A DNA stretch of 64,000 bases from Bradyrhizobium diazoefficiens (GCF_016612535.1 NZ_JAENXS010000001.1:496001-560000); one strand, 5' to 3'. Positions 1-9,125 are shown, numbered from the stretch's first letter. A program made the numbers and translations. The notes: generated from the letters alone by a model not told the origin.

Positions 1-138
1 ATCCCGCTGCCGATCGGTGATCGCAGGCTCTCCGTCGTCGTTGCAGGGCCGGAGTTTCGCATCGGGCCGAAGGTGGCAGAGGTCGCGTCGCTGATCGCGC
101 GGACGGTTGACCGGCTGCGGCCGAAGGCCGCGGCGTAG
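1..138 (+). CDS. C-terminal end of a probable IclR-family regulator (partial)
   Basis: The frame is open from the window edge to TAG at 136-138 and gives 45 residues. The segment LSVVVAGPEFRI followed by a helix of the type VAEVASLIARTVDRL resembles the last strand and final helix of the IclR effector-binding domain. The DNA-binding part lies outside the window, so the family is an inference from a short tail. The gene converges on the FAH-fold gene with about 55 bp between them. Confidence 0.45.
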   Translation: MPLPIGDRRLSVVVAGPEFRIGPKVAEVASLIARTVDRLRPKAAA

Positions 139-192
139 AGGCCGCGCCGGTAGTCCACTCCCTCGCGCGGTTCCTACGAGGAAGGCGAAAAA

Positions 193-984
193 CTACACGA
201 TCTTGATCGACATGTCCGGCAGGCCCTCAAGCTTGCACAACAGCACGTCGCCCTTCACCACGGGGCCGACATTCTCCGGCGTGCCGGAATAGATGATGTC
301 GCCGGCCTTCAGCTCGAACGCTTCCGACAGTTTTGCGATTTGCTCGGCGACGCTCCAGATCATCTTGCTGAGATCCGAGCTCTGCTTCACCGTGCCGTTG
401 ATCGCGAGCGAAATCGCGCCCTTGTCGAAGTGACCAGTCTTGCTCGCAGGATGGATCGGACCGAGCACCGCAGCATGGTCAAAGCTCTTGCCGATCTCCC
501 ACGGCTTCTTCTCCGCGGCCATGCCGTTCTGGAGATCGCGTCGGGTCATGTCGAGACCGAGCGCATAGCCATAGACGTGATCTAGCGCCTTCTCGGCCGG
601 GATGTTGGTGCCGCCGGATTTCAGCGCAGCGACCAACTCGACCTCATGATGATAGTTCTTGGTCAGCGACGGATAGGGATGATCGGCGACCTCGCCGATC
701 GCGACGTTCTGGATTGCATCGGTCGGCTTCTGGAAGAAGAACGGCGGCTCGCGGTTCGGATCCGAGCCGCGCTCAATCGCATGCGCGGCGTAGTTGCGCC
801 CGATGCAGTAGATGCGGCGGACCTGGAACACTTGGGTCTCGCCGACGATCGGGATCGTGACCATCGGCACCGGGAAGATCGGCTTCGGTGCGGCCTGCGC
901 TGCAGCCGGGGCCGTGTCTACGAGGCTGACCGCGGTCATCGCGGCTGCCGCAGTGAGCACCCTGCGTCGGGTGGTCCGTGTCAT
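193..984 (-). CDS. Tat-exported fumarylacetoacetate hydrolase (FAH) family protein
   Basis: 263 residues. The ATG at 984 is chosen because it follows an AGGGAG ribosome site and begins a twin-arginine signal (TTRRRVLTAAAA, then a hydrophobic stretch ending near AAAQA). The mature part is a FAH-superfamily fold: YCIGRNYAAHA, FFFQKP, the metal-ligand region YHHEVELV, a conserved aspartate in GLDMTRRDLQ, and SGTPENVGPV near the end. Such enzymes cleave C-C bonds in, or hydrate, acylpyruvates and 2-hydroxydienoates and normally act in the cytoplasm. Export is therefore unusual. The substrate cannot be predicted. It is divergent from the LysR gene at 1141, which may control it. Confidence 0.85.
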   Translation of the reverse strand: MTRTTRRRVLTAAAAMTAVSLVDTAPAAAQAAPKPIFPVPMVTIPIVGETQVFQVRRIYCIGRNYAAHAIERGSDPNREPPFFFQKPTDAIQNVAIGEVADHPYPSLTKNYHHEVELVAALKSGGTNIPAEKALDHVYGYALGLDMTRRDLQNGMAAEKKPWEIGKSFDHAAVLGPIHPASKTGHFDKGAISLAINGTVKQSSDLSKMIWSVAEQIAKLSEAFELKAGDIIYSGTPENVGPVVKGDVLLCKLEGLPDMSIKIV

Positions 985-1140
985 GGCTTCACTCCCTGAT
1001 TTCGTCGTCTGATTCGGGTAAGTCATAGGACCAAATGAGCAGCGGGCCAATGGCCGGCCCGTTCAGGTCTTCAAGGCGACGCCCTCGTCGGTCCGCCCTA
1101 GCATGGAACTTGCATAAATTCCGGGCGATATGGACGCTGC

Positions 1141-2040
1141 ATGAACCTCATCAGTCTCGACATCCGCATGCTCCGGTCGCTGATCTCGGTGGTCGAGACC
1201 GGCAGCATCACCGAGACCGCACGACGGCTGGGTCGCACCCAACCGGCAATCACATTGCAATTGCAGCGGCTAGAGGAGCTCACAGGCAAGCAATTATTCG
1301 AGCATGCCGGGCGAAGGCTGATGCTGACCGACGACGGCACGACGGTTCTCACCTACGCCAAATCCATCCTGCGGTTGCATGACGAGCTGATCTCGCAACT
1401 GGCGTCGCAGGAGATCGAGGGCCAGGTCGTGCTCGGCACGCCCGACCTCTATGCGGCGTTCATGCTGCCGCAGATTCTGAGCGTGTTCCGAAAATCGTTT
1501 CCGCGCGTGCAAGTCGAGCTCAACTGCGCGCTGTCGACGCCGCTGGTCGGTCTCGTCAAGCGCGGCGACGTCGACATCGCACTCGTCACCCGCATGAATG
1601 ATTTCACCGGCGGCCAGGTGGTACGCCGCGAGCAGCTGGTCTGGATGACCGGCGAGCACTCTGCCGCGCACCAGGAACGCCCGATCCCGCTGGCGCTCTT
1701 GCCGCCCGGTAACATCTATCGCGACTACGCCATCGATACGCTGGAACGCGCGAATTTGCGCTGGCGCATCGCCTGCGTCAGCGAAAGCGTCGGCGGCCTG
1801 CAAGCGGCGGCCTTCGCCGGCATGGCCGTCACCGTGCTCGGCCGCAGTGCGCTGGTGCCGGCGATGCGCGAGATCGGCCCCAATGAAGGCCTGCCGCCGC
1901 TGCCGAAGATCGAGCTGCTGCTCTACAAATCGAGCGGCGCGACCTCGAAGGCGGCAACCGCGCTGCACGACTATCTCGCCCACTATCTGCGCCTCGACGA
2001 AGAGCTCAGCGGCCGCGGCGGTCCGATTGAGCTCTCGTGA
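1141..2040 (+). CDS. LysR-family transcriptional regulator
   Basis: 299 residues, the usual LysR length. The N-terminal winged helix-turn-helix is clear: SLDIRMLRSLISVVETGSIT, then AARRLGRTQPAITLQLQRLE and a wing ending in LTDDG. The rest is a type-2 periplasmic-binding-like effector domain (residues about 90-290). It is transcribed away from the exported FAH-family gene across a 156 bp gap, the classic LysR arrangement, so that gene is the likely target. The effector is unknown. The gap contains a TTGCAT...GATATG-like stretch just before the ATG but no convincing operator. Confidence 0.9.
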   Translation: MNLISLDIRMLRSLISVVETGSITETARRLGRTQPAITLQLQRLEELTGKQLFEHAGRRLMLTDDGTTVLTYAKSILRLHDELISQLASQEIEGQVVLGTPDLYAAFMLPQILSVFRKSFPRVQVELNCALSTPLVGLVKRGDVDIALVTRMNDFTGGQVVRREQLVWMTGEHSAAHQERPIPLALLPPGNIYRDYAIDTLERANLRWRIACVSESVGGLQAAAFAGMAVTVLGRSALVPAMREIGPNEGLPPLPKIELLLYKSSGATSKAATALHDYLAHYLRLDEELSGRGGPIELS

Positions 2041-2116
2041 GCGCGCCCAAGCCCGAATTCAGCGTTTCTCTCGAACATCTTGCGACGACAAGCGCACCGG
2101 ACAGCTGCCTCACGCG

Positions 2117-2569
2117 CTATCGCGGGCCGAGAAGATCCAGCCTTGCAGGGCCAAAAATGGCACGGCCCACGCCGGCGAAACCTGGCCGAGCAGCACCAGC
2201 CCCAGGACAGTCGGCGTGAGCATCAGGCGCCTCGCCGTTCTGCGGCGGGCCGAGTTCGAAGCCACCAAGGCCGACGCAACCGCATCGAGACGCCGCCCCC
2301 GCGCGGCCGGTCGTCATCATTGTCGCGTCGAGCCGGCGCAAGGCTGCGAGAATATCGGCGAGTCGGACGGTGTGGCTCATGCCGGGAATTTCGCGCAAAG
2401 CTGGGCAGGATTCGACCGCGTACATGTCGGAGGCCCAGGACGACAGGATGATCCGCTTCTCCGGTGCAGACAGCTCCTCTGCGTCCAGGACCTCAGCAGG
2501 CGAGCCGTAATGTGCCGCGGGATGAAACAGCGGATTGAGATTGCCGGCATTCGTGTTCGCTTTGGTCAT
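2117..2569 (-). CDS. Small conserved protein at the end of the hsp20 operon; C-terminal part doubtful
   Basis: The ATG at 2569 follows a strong GAGGAGG site. The first about 88 residues (LNPLFHPAAHYGSPAEVLD, then EKRIILSSWASDMYAVESCP, ending DILAALRRLD) match a family I recognise in rhizobia: small proteins with a WASDxxAVE motif and no known function. The open frame then continues for about 60 residues with a Gly/Ala/Arg/Cys-rich composition that looks less protein-like, so the true end may have been lost by a frameshift. It is third in the heat-shock operon, 90 bp after the second hsp20, with a stem-loop in the gap. No function is assigned. Confidence 0.6.
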   Translation of the reverse strand: MTKANTNAGNLNPLFHPAAHYGSPAEVLDAEELSAPEKRIILSSWASDMYAVESCPALREIPGMSHTVRLADILAALRRLDATMMTTGRAGAASRCGCVGLGGFELGPPQNGEAPDAHADCPGAGAARPGFAGVGRAIFGPARLDLLGPR

Positions 2570-2623
2570 CGGTTGTGCCTCCTCTAATGCTCCTTTCGAA
2601 AGGCAAGTGTATGTCTGATAATC

Positions 2624-2650
2624 GGGTGGCGGTGAACATCGCCGCCACCC
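2624..2650 (-). terminator. Intercistronic stem-loop after the second hsp20
   Basis: GGGTGGCGG at 2624-2632 pairs perfectly with CCGCCACCC at 2642-2650 across a 9-base loop. There is no U-run, so it more probably stabilises the upstream message or partially attenuates it than acts as a full terminator. Confidence 0.5.
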
Positions 2651-2659
2651 GGGTTCGTG

Positions 2660-3151
2660 CTATTGCGTGTTGATCGCGATGCGCTTGACGCCTTCGCGCG
2701 GCTTTCCGGACTTGGGCAGTGAGACGGTCAGCACGCCATTCCTGAACGACGCTTCGGCCTTGTCCTCCTCGACGCCGTCGAGCGGGACTTGCCGCTCGAA
2801 GGCGCCGTAGTAGCGCTCGGTGAAATACCTGCCTTCGCCATTGCGCTCGGCTTTTTTCTCACCGCGGAGGGTGAGGACGCCGTTGGCGATTTCAACTTCG
2901 ACGTCCTTCTCCGTCAGGCCCGGAAGTTCGGCCGTGACGGTCAGCAGCTTGTCGGTCTCGCTGAGTTCGACCTTGGGCCAGCCGAAACGACCCTCCATCA
3001 TCGGGGAAAGGTTGGTCCCGGCGAAGCCGCGAAACACGTCATCGAACAGCCGGTTCATCTCGCGATGAAGCGTCAGGAACGGGTCGAAGCTGTCGCGGAC
3101 AGGTGCAAGCTCCTGTTTCCCCGACCAGGGAATGAGATCACGAAATGCCAT
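2660..3151 (-). CDS. Small heat-shock protein, Hsp20 family (second gene)
   Basis: 163 residues. The ATG at 3151 (MAFRDLIPWS) is preferred over one 15 bases upstream because GAAGGAGAAAACA lies directly before it. The protein is an ATP-independent holdase chaperone. It has a short N-terminal arm (PFLTLHREMNRLFDDVFRGF), an alpha-crystallin domain from about residue 55 (VELSETDKLLTVTAELPGL, VEVEIANGVLTLRGEKK), the FERQVPLP-type strand and ANGVLTV-like motif (FRNGVLTVSLPK), and a C-terminal tail ending KRIAINTQ. It follows the first hsp20 by 75 bp and is probably co-transcribed from the ROSE-controlled promoter at 3813-3840. Confidence 0.93.
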   Translation of the reverse strand: MAFRDLIPWSGKQELAPVRDSFDPFLTLHREMNRLFDDVFRGFAGTNLSPMMEGRFGWPKVELSETDKLLTVTAELPGLTEKDVEVEIANGVLTLRGEKKAERNGEGRYFTERYYGAFERQVPLDGVEEDKAEASFRNGVLTVSLPKSGKPREGVKRIAINTQ

Positions 3152-3226
3152 TGTTTTCTCCTTCATGCATCCGGAGCGCGGACGCGGCTTCGCACGCCAC
3201 GTCCCGCCAATTCCTCGATAAAGCGG

Positions 3227-3685
3227 TTAGGCTGCCTTCTGCTCGATCTGAGCGGCAGGGAAATCCCCGCCCCCGATCTGGATCCGACGCGGCTTCATCG
3301 CTTCCGGAACCTCGCGGAACAGGTCGATGATCAAGAGACCGTCCCGGAAGGACGCCTGCTTCACCTGGACATAATCGGCGAGGTTGAAGACCCGCCGGAA
3401 CGGCCGCGCCGCGATGCCGTGATAGAGGTATTCGCGCGCGGCGCCGTCAGGCTTCCTGCCTTCGATCGTGAGCGCGTTCTGCTCGGCCGTCACCGTGATG
3501 TCGTCGACGCCGAACCCCGCCACGGCGAGGCTGATCCGGTAATGGTCCTCGCCGGACCGCTCGATGTTGTAAGGGGGGTAGCTGTCTTCGGTCGTCTGGC
3601 GAAGCGTGCTGTCGACGAGATCGGCCAGGTGATCGAAGCCGATGGTGGAGCGCCACAGCGGCGCAAAGTCGAATGTGGTCCTCAT
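3227..3685 (-). CDS. Small heat-shock protein, Hsp20/IbpA type (first gene)
   Basis: 152 residues. The start at 3685 is preceded by GGAGGA, which lies in the ROSE-like hairpin. N-terminal MRTTFDFAPLWRSTIGFDHL and YPPYNIERSGEDHYRISLAV are typical of IbpA-like class A rhizobial sHsps. The alpha-crystallin domain follows, with LTIEGRK, the FRRVFNLADYV strand and the FRDGLLIIDL motif. The tail KPRRIQIG carries the I-x-I-like oligomerisation motif. It is a holdase that binds unfolding cytoplasmic proteins and is first in the leftward heat-shock operon. Confidence 0.94.
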   Translation of the reverse strand: MRTTFDFAPLWRSTIGFDHLADLVDSTLRQTTEDSYPPYNIERSGEDHYRISLAVAGFGVDDITVTAEQNALTIEGRKPDGAAREYLYHGIAARPFRRVFNLADYVQVKQASFRDGLLIIDLFREVPEAMKPRRIQIGGGDFPAAQIEQKAA

Positions 3686-3790
3686 AACCAAGTCCTCCAA
3701 AGAGCAAGATGGATACGAAGGAGCGCGGGACTGTGTTTATCCGAGAACACCGGCCCAGCGCCCGCACCGGACCCGATCTGGCGTCCGGTA
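3686..3790 (-). promoter_or_regulatory. ROSE-type RNA thermometer in the hsp20 5' leader
   Basis: On the minus strand the leader ends TCTTGCTCTTTGGAGGACT, ten bases before the ATG. The TTGCT at 3703-3707 and the ribosome site GGAGGA at 3693-3698 form the diagnostic last hairpin of ROSE elements, in which UYGCU masks the Shine-Dalgarno sequence and melts on heating. Further upstream ACCGGAC at 3766-3772 pairs with GTCCGGT at 3783-3789, matching the additional stable hairpins of ROSE leaders. ROSE elements control hsp20 operons in Bradyrhizobium and relatives. Temperature control here is inferred from this match. Confidence 0.85.
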
Positions 3791-3812
3791 CACCGCTCTC
3801 GCGGCGAAAAAC

Positions 3813-3840
3813 CACTTAGAAAAGCGGAAAATGATTTCAA
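3813..3840 (-). promoter_or_regulatory. Putative sigma-70-type promoter of the hsp20 operon
   Basis: On the minus strand TTGAAA (3835-3840) and TAAGTG (3813-3818) are separated by 16 bases. This would give a leader of about 120 nt containing the whole ROSE-like structure. A housekeeping-type promoter fits known ROSE operons, where regulation is post-transcriptional. Confidence 0.5.
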
Positions 3841-3907
3841 GAGGGCCAGTCAAAAATTTCCAGGCCCGGATCAGCAAGACAAGGGGGTCCTCCCCCTCGG
3901 AGCTCCT

Positions 3908-5401
3908 TCACGCCTTGGTCCGCGCCCGTCCCTCCTCGCGCAGCACCAGCGACGGCCAGAATTTTGCCCAGGGCTGCGCCTGCTCGAACGCTGCGGCGAT
4001 GCGGAAGATGGTGGGCTCGTCGAGCCAGGGCGCGATGATCTGAAGCCCGATCGGCATGCCATCGCGATCGAAGCCGCAGGGCAGCGTCGCCGCCGGAAGA
4101 CCAGCAAGATTGATCGGCCAAGTGAAAGGCGACCAGCCGAGATGCGGATCGACCTTGCTGCCGTCGACCGTGTCGATGCCGATCCGGCCGGCCTCGAACG
4201 CGGTCACCGCGACCGTCGGCGTTACCAGCACGTCGACGCGTTCGAACAATTTCACGAAGGCGCTGCGCGCCTGGCCGCGGCGATAGCCAGCCTCGACATA
4301 GTCCGTGCCGCTGTAATGACGCCCGGCCGCAACAACAGCGCGATAATCGGCTTCGGAGCTGGCGAGATCGGCTGTGGTCCTGGTCGCGACCGCCGCCGCC
4401 TGCTCGGTGAAGGCGATCGGCTTCAGCGTGTGGTCCAGGATGCCCGGATCGAGCCCGGGACCATCCATGGTGACCTGCGCGCCGCAGGAATCGAGAATCG
4501 CGAGTGCCTTGCCAAATGCTGCGCACACGTCGGGACTGACGGCGGCGTAGCCGAGATCGGCGCTGGCGCCGATGCGAATGCCATCCAGGCGTCCCGCGTT
4601 CGTATCGAAACGGCGGGAGGGCACGGGCAGACTTGCGGCATCGCGCATGTCGTAGCCGGCGATAATTTCCAGTGTCAGCGCGGCATCCGCGACTGTCCGC
4701 GTAATCGGTCCGGTGTGCGCGAGCGACGCCCAGGACGGCGGCGAGAAACCGGGCGAGCGCGGCACGAGGCCGAAGGTCGGCTTCAACCCGAACACGCCGC
4801 AGAAGGATGCCGGCACGCGGACCGAGCCAACGCCATCGGTGCCGATCGCGATCGGGCCGCAGCCGGCCGCGACGCCCGCCGCCGCGCCGCCGCTGGACCC
4901 GCCGCTGGTGCGACCGGGATTCCAGGGGTTTCGCGTGGTCCCCGTGACCGGACTGTCCGCCGTGAGCTTGTAACCGGACTCGCAGGTCGTAGTCTTGCAG
5001 GTGATGATTGCACCCGCAGCCTTCAGCGCCGACACCACGGCGGCATCGGCCTCGGGCACAAAACTCTTGTTCATGGGCGAGCCGCCATAGGCCGGCACGC
5101 CCGCGACGAAAACGAGGTCCTTGATCGTGACCGGCACGCCGGCGAGCGGCCCCTTGGCCTCGCCCGCGCGCATCTGCCTGGTGAGACGATCGGCCTCCGC
5201 CCGCGCCTGCTCGTACATCGGCGTCACCACCGCGTTGCAGGCTTCGTTCGCGGCCTGAAGCGCGGCGATGGTATCGTCGACGACGTCGCGTGGGGTGAAC
5301 GCCTTGCGCCGGTAGCCGGCCATGATCTCGGTTGCAGAAAGCGCGCCAAGGCCAGTCGGCGCCGGCGGGAAGGCCGTTCGGCCGGAACCATCAGTCATCA
5401 T
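3908..5401 (-). CDS. Amidase-signature-family hydrolase
   Basis: 497 residues. It has the amidase-signature catalytic set: Lys94 in GVPVTIKDLV, the Ser pair in TSGGSSGGAAAG (residues 165-175) and nucleophile Ser193 in IGTDGVGSVRVPA, where most relatives read GTDTGGSIR. Members hydrolyse amides to carboxylate and ammonia in the cytoplasm. It is the last gene of the operon that begins with the polyamine-type importer at 13490, 13 bp after the FAD subunit. It probably hydrolyses an amide that is imported or made by the hydroxylase. The exact substrate is not predictable. Confidence 0.92.
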   Translation of the reverse strand: MMTDGSGRTAFPPAPTGLGALSATEIMAGYRRKAFTPRDVVDDTIAALQAANEACNAVVTPMYEQARAEADRLTRQMRAGEAKGPLAGVPVTIKDLVFVAGVPAYGGSPMNKSFVPEADAAVVSALKAAGAIITCKTTTCESGYKLTADSPVTGTTRNPWNPGRTSGGSSGGAAAGVAAGCGPIAIGTDGVGSVRVPASFCGVFGLKPTFGLVPRSPGFSPPSWASLAHTGPITRTVADAALTLEIIAGYDMRDAASLPVPSRRFDTNAGRLDGIRIGASADLGYAAVSPDVCAAFGKALAILDSCGAQVTMDGPGLDPGILDHTLKPIAFTEQAAAVATRTTADLASSEADYRAVVAAGRHYSGTDYVEAGYRRGQARSAFVKLFERVDVLVTPTVAVTAFEAGRIGIDTVDGSKVDPHLGWSPFTWPINLAGLPAATLPCGFDRDGMPIGLQIIAPWLDEPTIFRIAAAFEQAQPWAKFWPSLVLREEGRARTKA

Positions 5402-5414
5402 CGACCCTAAAGAG

Positions 5415-6212
5415 CTAGCTGAGCGCCGCGTCGACGGCGCGCTTGGCCATCACCGTGACGAGATGCGCACGGTAATCGGCCTCGGCGTGGATATCGGAGG
5501 TGAGACCGTCGGTGTCGATCTTGATCGCCGCGATCGCGGACGGATCGAAATTGCCCGACAGCGCCGCTTCCATCGGCGGCACGCGGAATACGCCGGAGCC
5601 TGCGCCAGTCACGGCGACGCGAACACCATCGGCGAATTTCGCGACGAACACGCCGACCAGCGCATAACGCGATGCCGGCGCCTTGAACTTTGCGTAGCCC
5701 GCCCTAAGCGGCACAGGAAAACGGATCGCGGTGATGATCTCGCCGACCTCAAGCGCCGTCTCGAACAGGCCGAGGAAGAACTTGTCGGCCGCGATCTCAC
5801 GCGTGCTGGTGACGATGGTGGCGCCAAGGCCGAGCACGCCGGCCGGATAATCCGCCGCCGGGTCGTTGTTGGCGACCGAGCCGCCGATGGTGCCGCGGTT
5901 GCGCACAGCGGGGTCGCCGATCATCGAGGCCAGCGCCGCGAGCCCGGGGATTTTTGACTGCACCAGTTGCGAGGCCGCCACCACCGCGTGCGGCGTCATC
6001 GCGCCAATGGTGATGGTGGCGCCATCGTCGGTGATGCCCTTGAGATTTGCGAGTTTGGAGAGATCGACCAGTGCAGGCGGATTGGCCAGCCGCTGCTTCA
6101 GCGTCGGGATCAACGTCATGCCGCCGGCAACGAGCTTACTGTCCTCGATCGAGGTCAGGAGTTTCGCCGCGTCGGGAATCTGGTTGGGCTGGTGATAAGT
6201 AAATGGCTTCAT
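5415..6212 (-). CDS. Molybdenum hydroxylase FAD-binding (medium) subunit, CoxM/CutM type
   Basis: 265 residues. The start at 6212 has GGGAGGACAAC before it. N-terminal KPFTYHQP and [19 protein letters not shown] form the FAD PCMH-type fold with the (A)GG pyrophosphate motif. [20 protein letters not shown] is the second flavin-binding motif. The subunit passes electrons from the 2Fe-2S subunit to the acceptor. The order S-L-M (transcribed left) differs from the M-S-L order of true cox operons. It lies 10 bp after the large-subunit stop. Confidence 0.93.
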   Translation of the reverse strand: MKPFTYHQPNQIPDAAKLLTSIEDSKLVAGGMTLIPTLKQRLANPPALVDLSKLANLKGITDDGATITIGAMTPHAVVAASQLVQSKIPGLAALASMIGDPAVRNRGTIGGSVANNDPAADYPAGVLGLGATIVTSTREIAADKFFLGLFETALEVGEIITAIRFPVPLRAGYAKFKAPASRYALVGVFVAKFADGVRVAVTGAGSGVFRVPPMEAALSGNFDPSAIAAIKIDTDGLTSDIHAEADYRAHLVTVMAKRAVDAALS

Positions 6213-6222
6213 GTTGTCCTCC

Positions 6223-8610
6223 CTATTCCGCGGCGACCGGCAGCGACGCGTTTTGCAGCAGTCGCCAGATCCGGTTCGGGGTCGCCGGCATGTCGACATG
6301 GGTGACACCGAGATGTGCGAGCGCGTCGACCACGGCGTTGATGACGGCGGCAGGCGAGCCGATGGTGCCGACCTCGCCGCAGCCCTTCACGCCCATCGGC
6401 GTGTGCGTGCAGAGCGTCGAGTGGGTCGTAACCTTCATCATCGGCATGTGGTCGGCGCGCGGCATGCAATAGTCCATCAGCGAGCCCGAGAGGAGTTGGC
6501 CGGAGCCCTCGTCATAGACGGCGTTCTCGAACAGCGCCTGGCCGACACCCTGCACGATGCCGCCGTGCAACTGGCCCTCGACGATCATCGGATTGATGAC
6601 CGTGCCGACATCGTCGACCGCGGTGTAATTCACGAGCGTTACCGTGCCGGTCTCCGGATCGACCTCGACCTCGGCGATATGGCAGCCGCCGGGATAGGTG
6701 AAGTTGACGGGGTCGTAATAGGCCTGCTCCTCAAGCCCCGGCTCCAGCACCTCAAGCGGATAATTGTGCGGCACATAGGCAGCGCCCGCGATCTCCTCGA
6801 ACGTCTTGGTACGGTCCGTTCCCGCAACCGAGAATTTGCCACTCTCGAACTGGATGTCGACCTCGGCCGCCTCGAGCAGATGGGAGGCGATCTTCTTGCC
6901 CTTGGCGATCACCTTGTCGGTCGCCTTCGACAGTGCGGCGCCACCAACCACCAGCGATCGGGAGCCATAGGTGCCCATGCCGAACTGCACCCGATCGGTG
7001 TCGCCGAACACGATGTCGACATTCTCGAAGGACACGCCGAGCTTTTCGGAAACGATCTGCGCGAAGGTGGTTTCGTGGCCCTGGCCGTGATTGTGCGTGC
7101 CGATCATGACCGTCACCTGGCCGGTCGGATGCACGCGCACCGTGGCGCTTTCATAGAGGCCGCCGCGTGCGCCCAGCCGTCCTGCGAAACGCGAGGGCGC
7201 AAGGCCGCACGCCTCGACATAGGTGGAATAGCCGAGCCCGCGGAACTTGCCCTTGCTGGCGGAGGCCGCCTTGCGGATGCCAAAACCTTGGACGTCGGCC
7301 GCAACCAGCGCACCGTCGAGACAGCCCATCGGATCGCCGGAATCGTACTGTACAAGTACGGGCGTCTGATAGGGATAGGCCTCCTTCGGGATCATGTTGC
7401 GACGGCGGATCTCGACGCGGTCGATGCCCATCTCGCTGGCTGCGACATCGACGATGCGCTCCAGCACGAAGGTGGCCTCTGGGCGGCCCGCGCCGCGGTA
7501 GGCATCGACCGGCACGGTGTTAGTGAAGACCACCTTCACATTGCAGTAGATCGCGGGCGTGGTGTAGACGCCGCCAAGCAAGGGGCCGTAAAGATTGGTC
7601 GGAATGTTCGGCCCGAAGGTCGAGAGATAGCCGCCCATATTGGCGAGCGTATTGACGCGGAAGGCGAGAAACTTTCCGGTCTCGTCGAGCGCCAGCTCAG
7701 CCTCGGTGACGTGATCCCGGCCGTGACGGTCGGACACGTAGCCCTCCGAGCGGCTCGCGACCCATTTGATCGTCCGCATCACGCGCTTGGCGGCCCAGGT
7801 AATCACGGCCTCCTCGCCGTAATGGAACTGCTTGACGCCGAAGCCACCGCCGACATCCGGCGCGACCACCCGCAGCTTGTGTTGTGGAATGTTCAGCACC
7901 AGCGCGCCCATCAGGAAGCGCACGACATGCGGGAACTGGCTGGTGGTCCACAGCGTGAAGCGATCGGTGCCGGGCTCGTATGCCGCGATCGCCGCACGCG
8001 GCTCCATCGGATTGCCGATCAGGCGGTTGTTGACGAGGCTGAGCTTTGCGACATGCGCGGCTTTGCGGAACGCGGTTTCGACCGCGGCGTTGTCGCCCAG
8101 CTCCCAGTCGCAGCAAATGTTGTTCGGGACGTCGTCGAACAATTGCGGCGCGCCGGGCCTGACCGCTTCGAGCACGCCGACCACCGACGGCAGCACCTCG
8201 TAGTCGATCGTCAGGAGTTCGGCCGCAGCATTCGCCTGCTCCGGCGTCTCGGCGATGACGAAGGCCACCATGTCGCCGACGAAGCGCACCTTGCCCTGCG
8301 CCAGCATCGGGAACGGCGGCTCCTTCATCGGCACGCCCTTGGCGTCCGAGATGCCCCAACCGCAGGGCAGCGAGCCGAGACCATCGGCCTTGACATCCTC
8401 CCCGGTCAGGACCGCGATGACGCCCGGCGAGCCCAGCGCCGCACTCGTGTCGATGCCGCGCAGGACCGCATGCCCGTGCGGCGAGCGCACGAACACGCCC
8501 GCCGCCATGCCGTGACGCTTGATGTCGGAGACGTAATTGCCGCGCCCGGTGAGGAAGCGCTGGTCTTCCTTGCGCTTCGGTGCGGCGCCGATACCGATCA
8601 CATTGCCCAT
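6223..8610 (-). CDS. Molybdenum hydroxylase large (MoCo) subunit, CoxL form II
   Basis: 795 residues. The start at 8610 has GGGAG upstream and lies 2 bp past the small-subunit stop. It shows the xanthine-dehydrogenase family layout: N-terminal domain ([13 protein letters not shown]), Mo-cofactor regions ([20 protein letters not shown]) and, near residue 368, [12 protein letters not shown]. The last is the form II signature; genuine CO dehydrogenases have AYRCSFR with the Cu-binding cysteine, which is absent here. [13 protein letters not shown] near residue 745 holds the catalytic glutamate. It probably hydroxylates a heterocycle, aldehyde or purine-like compound. The product should not be called CO dehydrogenase. 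Confidence 0.94.
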   Translation of the reverse strand: MGNVIGIGAAPKRKEDQRFLTGRGNYVSDIKRHGMAAGVFVRSPHGHAVLRGIDTSAALGSPGVIAVLTGEDVKADGLGSLPCGWGISDAKGVPMKEPPFPMLAQGKVRFVGDMVAFVIAETPEQANAAAELLTIDYEVLPSVVGVLEAVRPGAPQLFDDVPNNICCDWELGDNAAVETAFRKAAHVAKLSLVNNRLIGNPMEPRAAIAAYEPGTDRFTLWTTSQFPHVVRFLMGALVLNIPQHKLRVVAPDVGGGFGVKQFHYGEEAVITWAAKRVMRTIKWVASRSEGYVSDRHGRDHVTEAELALDETGKFLAFRVNTLANMGGYLSTFGPNIPTNLYGPLLGGVYTTPAIYCNVKVVFTNTVPVDAYRGAGRPEATFVLERIVDVAASEMGIDRVEIRRRNMIPKEAYPYQTPVLVQYDSGDPMGCLDGALVAADVQGFGIRKAASASKGKFRGLGYSTYVEACGLAPSRFAGRLGARGGLYESATVRVHPTGQVTVMIGTHNHGQGHETTFAQIVSEKLGVSFENVDIVFGDTDRVQFGMGTYGSRSLVVGGAALSKATDKVIAKGKKIASHLLEAAEVDIQFESGKFSVAGTDRTKTFEEIAGAAYVPHNYPLEVLEPGLEEQAYYDPVNFTYPGGCHIAEVEVDPETGTVTLVNYTAVDDVGTVINPMIVEGQLHGGIVQGVGQALFENAVYDEGSGQLLSGSLMDYCMPRADHMPMMKVTTHSTLCTHTPMGVKGCGEVGTIGSPAAVINAVVDALAHLGVTHVDMPATPNRIWRLLQNASLPVAAE

Positions 8611-8612
8611 GG

Positions 8613-9104
8613 TCACTCTCCCTCGGCGGCGTGCATGGCGGCAGCGCCTGCCATCACCGAGACGACGATGTTCTGGTAGCCGGTGCAGCGGCAGATATTG
8701 CCTTCGAGGCCTTGACGGACATCGGCCTCGGTCAGGTCCGGCTTCTCGGCGGCGAGTGCGATCGCGGTCATCAGCATGCCGGGCGTGCAGAAGCCGCATT
8801 GCAGGCCGTGATGTTCGCGAAAGGCTTCCTGCATCGGATGCATCTGGTTCGAGCCGGGCGCGCCTTGCAGGCCTTCGATGGTGAGAAGCGTCGCGCCGTC
8901 GAGGGCGGGGGCGAGCAACGTGCAGCTCTTCACGGGCAGCCCGTCGAGATGCACGACGCAGGCGCCGCACTGGCTGGTGTCACAACCGATATGGGTCCCT
9001 GTCAGATTGAGCTGCTCGCGCAAGAGCTCGGCGACGAGTGTCGCCGGTTCGACGTCCACATTGGTTGGCCGGCCGTTGAGTGTGAAGGATATCTGCACGG
9101 TCAT
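8613..9104 (-). CDS. Molybdenum hydroxylase 2Fe-2S (small) subunit, CoxS type
   Basis: 163 residues. It has two 2Fe-2S clusters. The plant-ferredoxin-type cluster is seen as CDTSQCGACVVHLDG with a fourth Cys in KSCTLLA. The C-terminal helical cluster is CGFCTPGML and CRCTGYQNI. It carries electrons from the Mo centre to the FAD subunit. Unlike many relatives it has no signal peptide, so the enzyme is cytoplasmic. CAGGAG lies close before the ATG at 9104, which is 21 bp after the ABC ATPase stop codon. The catalytic genes are therefore physically part of the transporter operon. Confidence 0.94.
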   Translation of the reverse strand: MTVQISFTLNGRPTNVDVEPATLVAELLREQLNLTGTHIGCDTSQCGACVVHLDGLPVKSCTLLAPALDGATLLTIEGLQGAPGSNQMHPMQEAFREHHGLQCGFCTPGMLMTAIALAAEKPDLTEADVRQGLEGNICRCTGYQNIVVSVMAGAAAMHAAEGE

Positions 9105-9125
9105 ACTCCTGTGCGCGACGGGGTT

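Noticed and set aside
2789..5410. Long plus-strand open frame (873 codons) across the hsp20 and amidase genes
   Set aside because: It is antisense to three well-supported genes, is rich in Arg/His/Gly/Asp as expected for a shadow frame in GC-rich DNA, and contains no family motif.
6223..9104. Aerobic CO dehydrogenase genes
   Set aside because: The large subunit has AYRGAGR instead of the AYRCSFR loop needed for CO oxidation, and the gene order is not the M-S-L of true cox operons.
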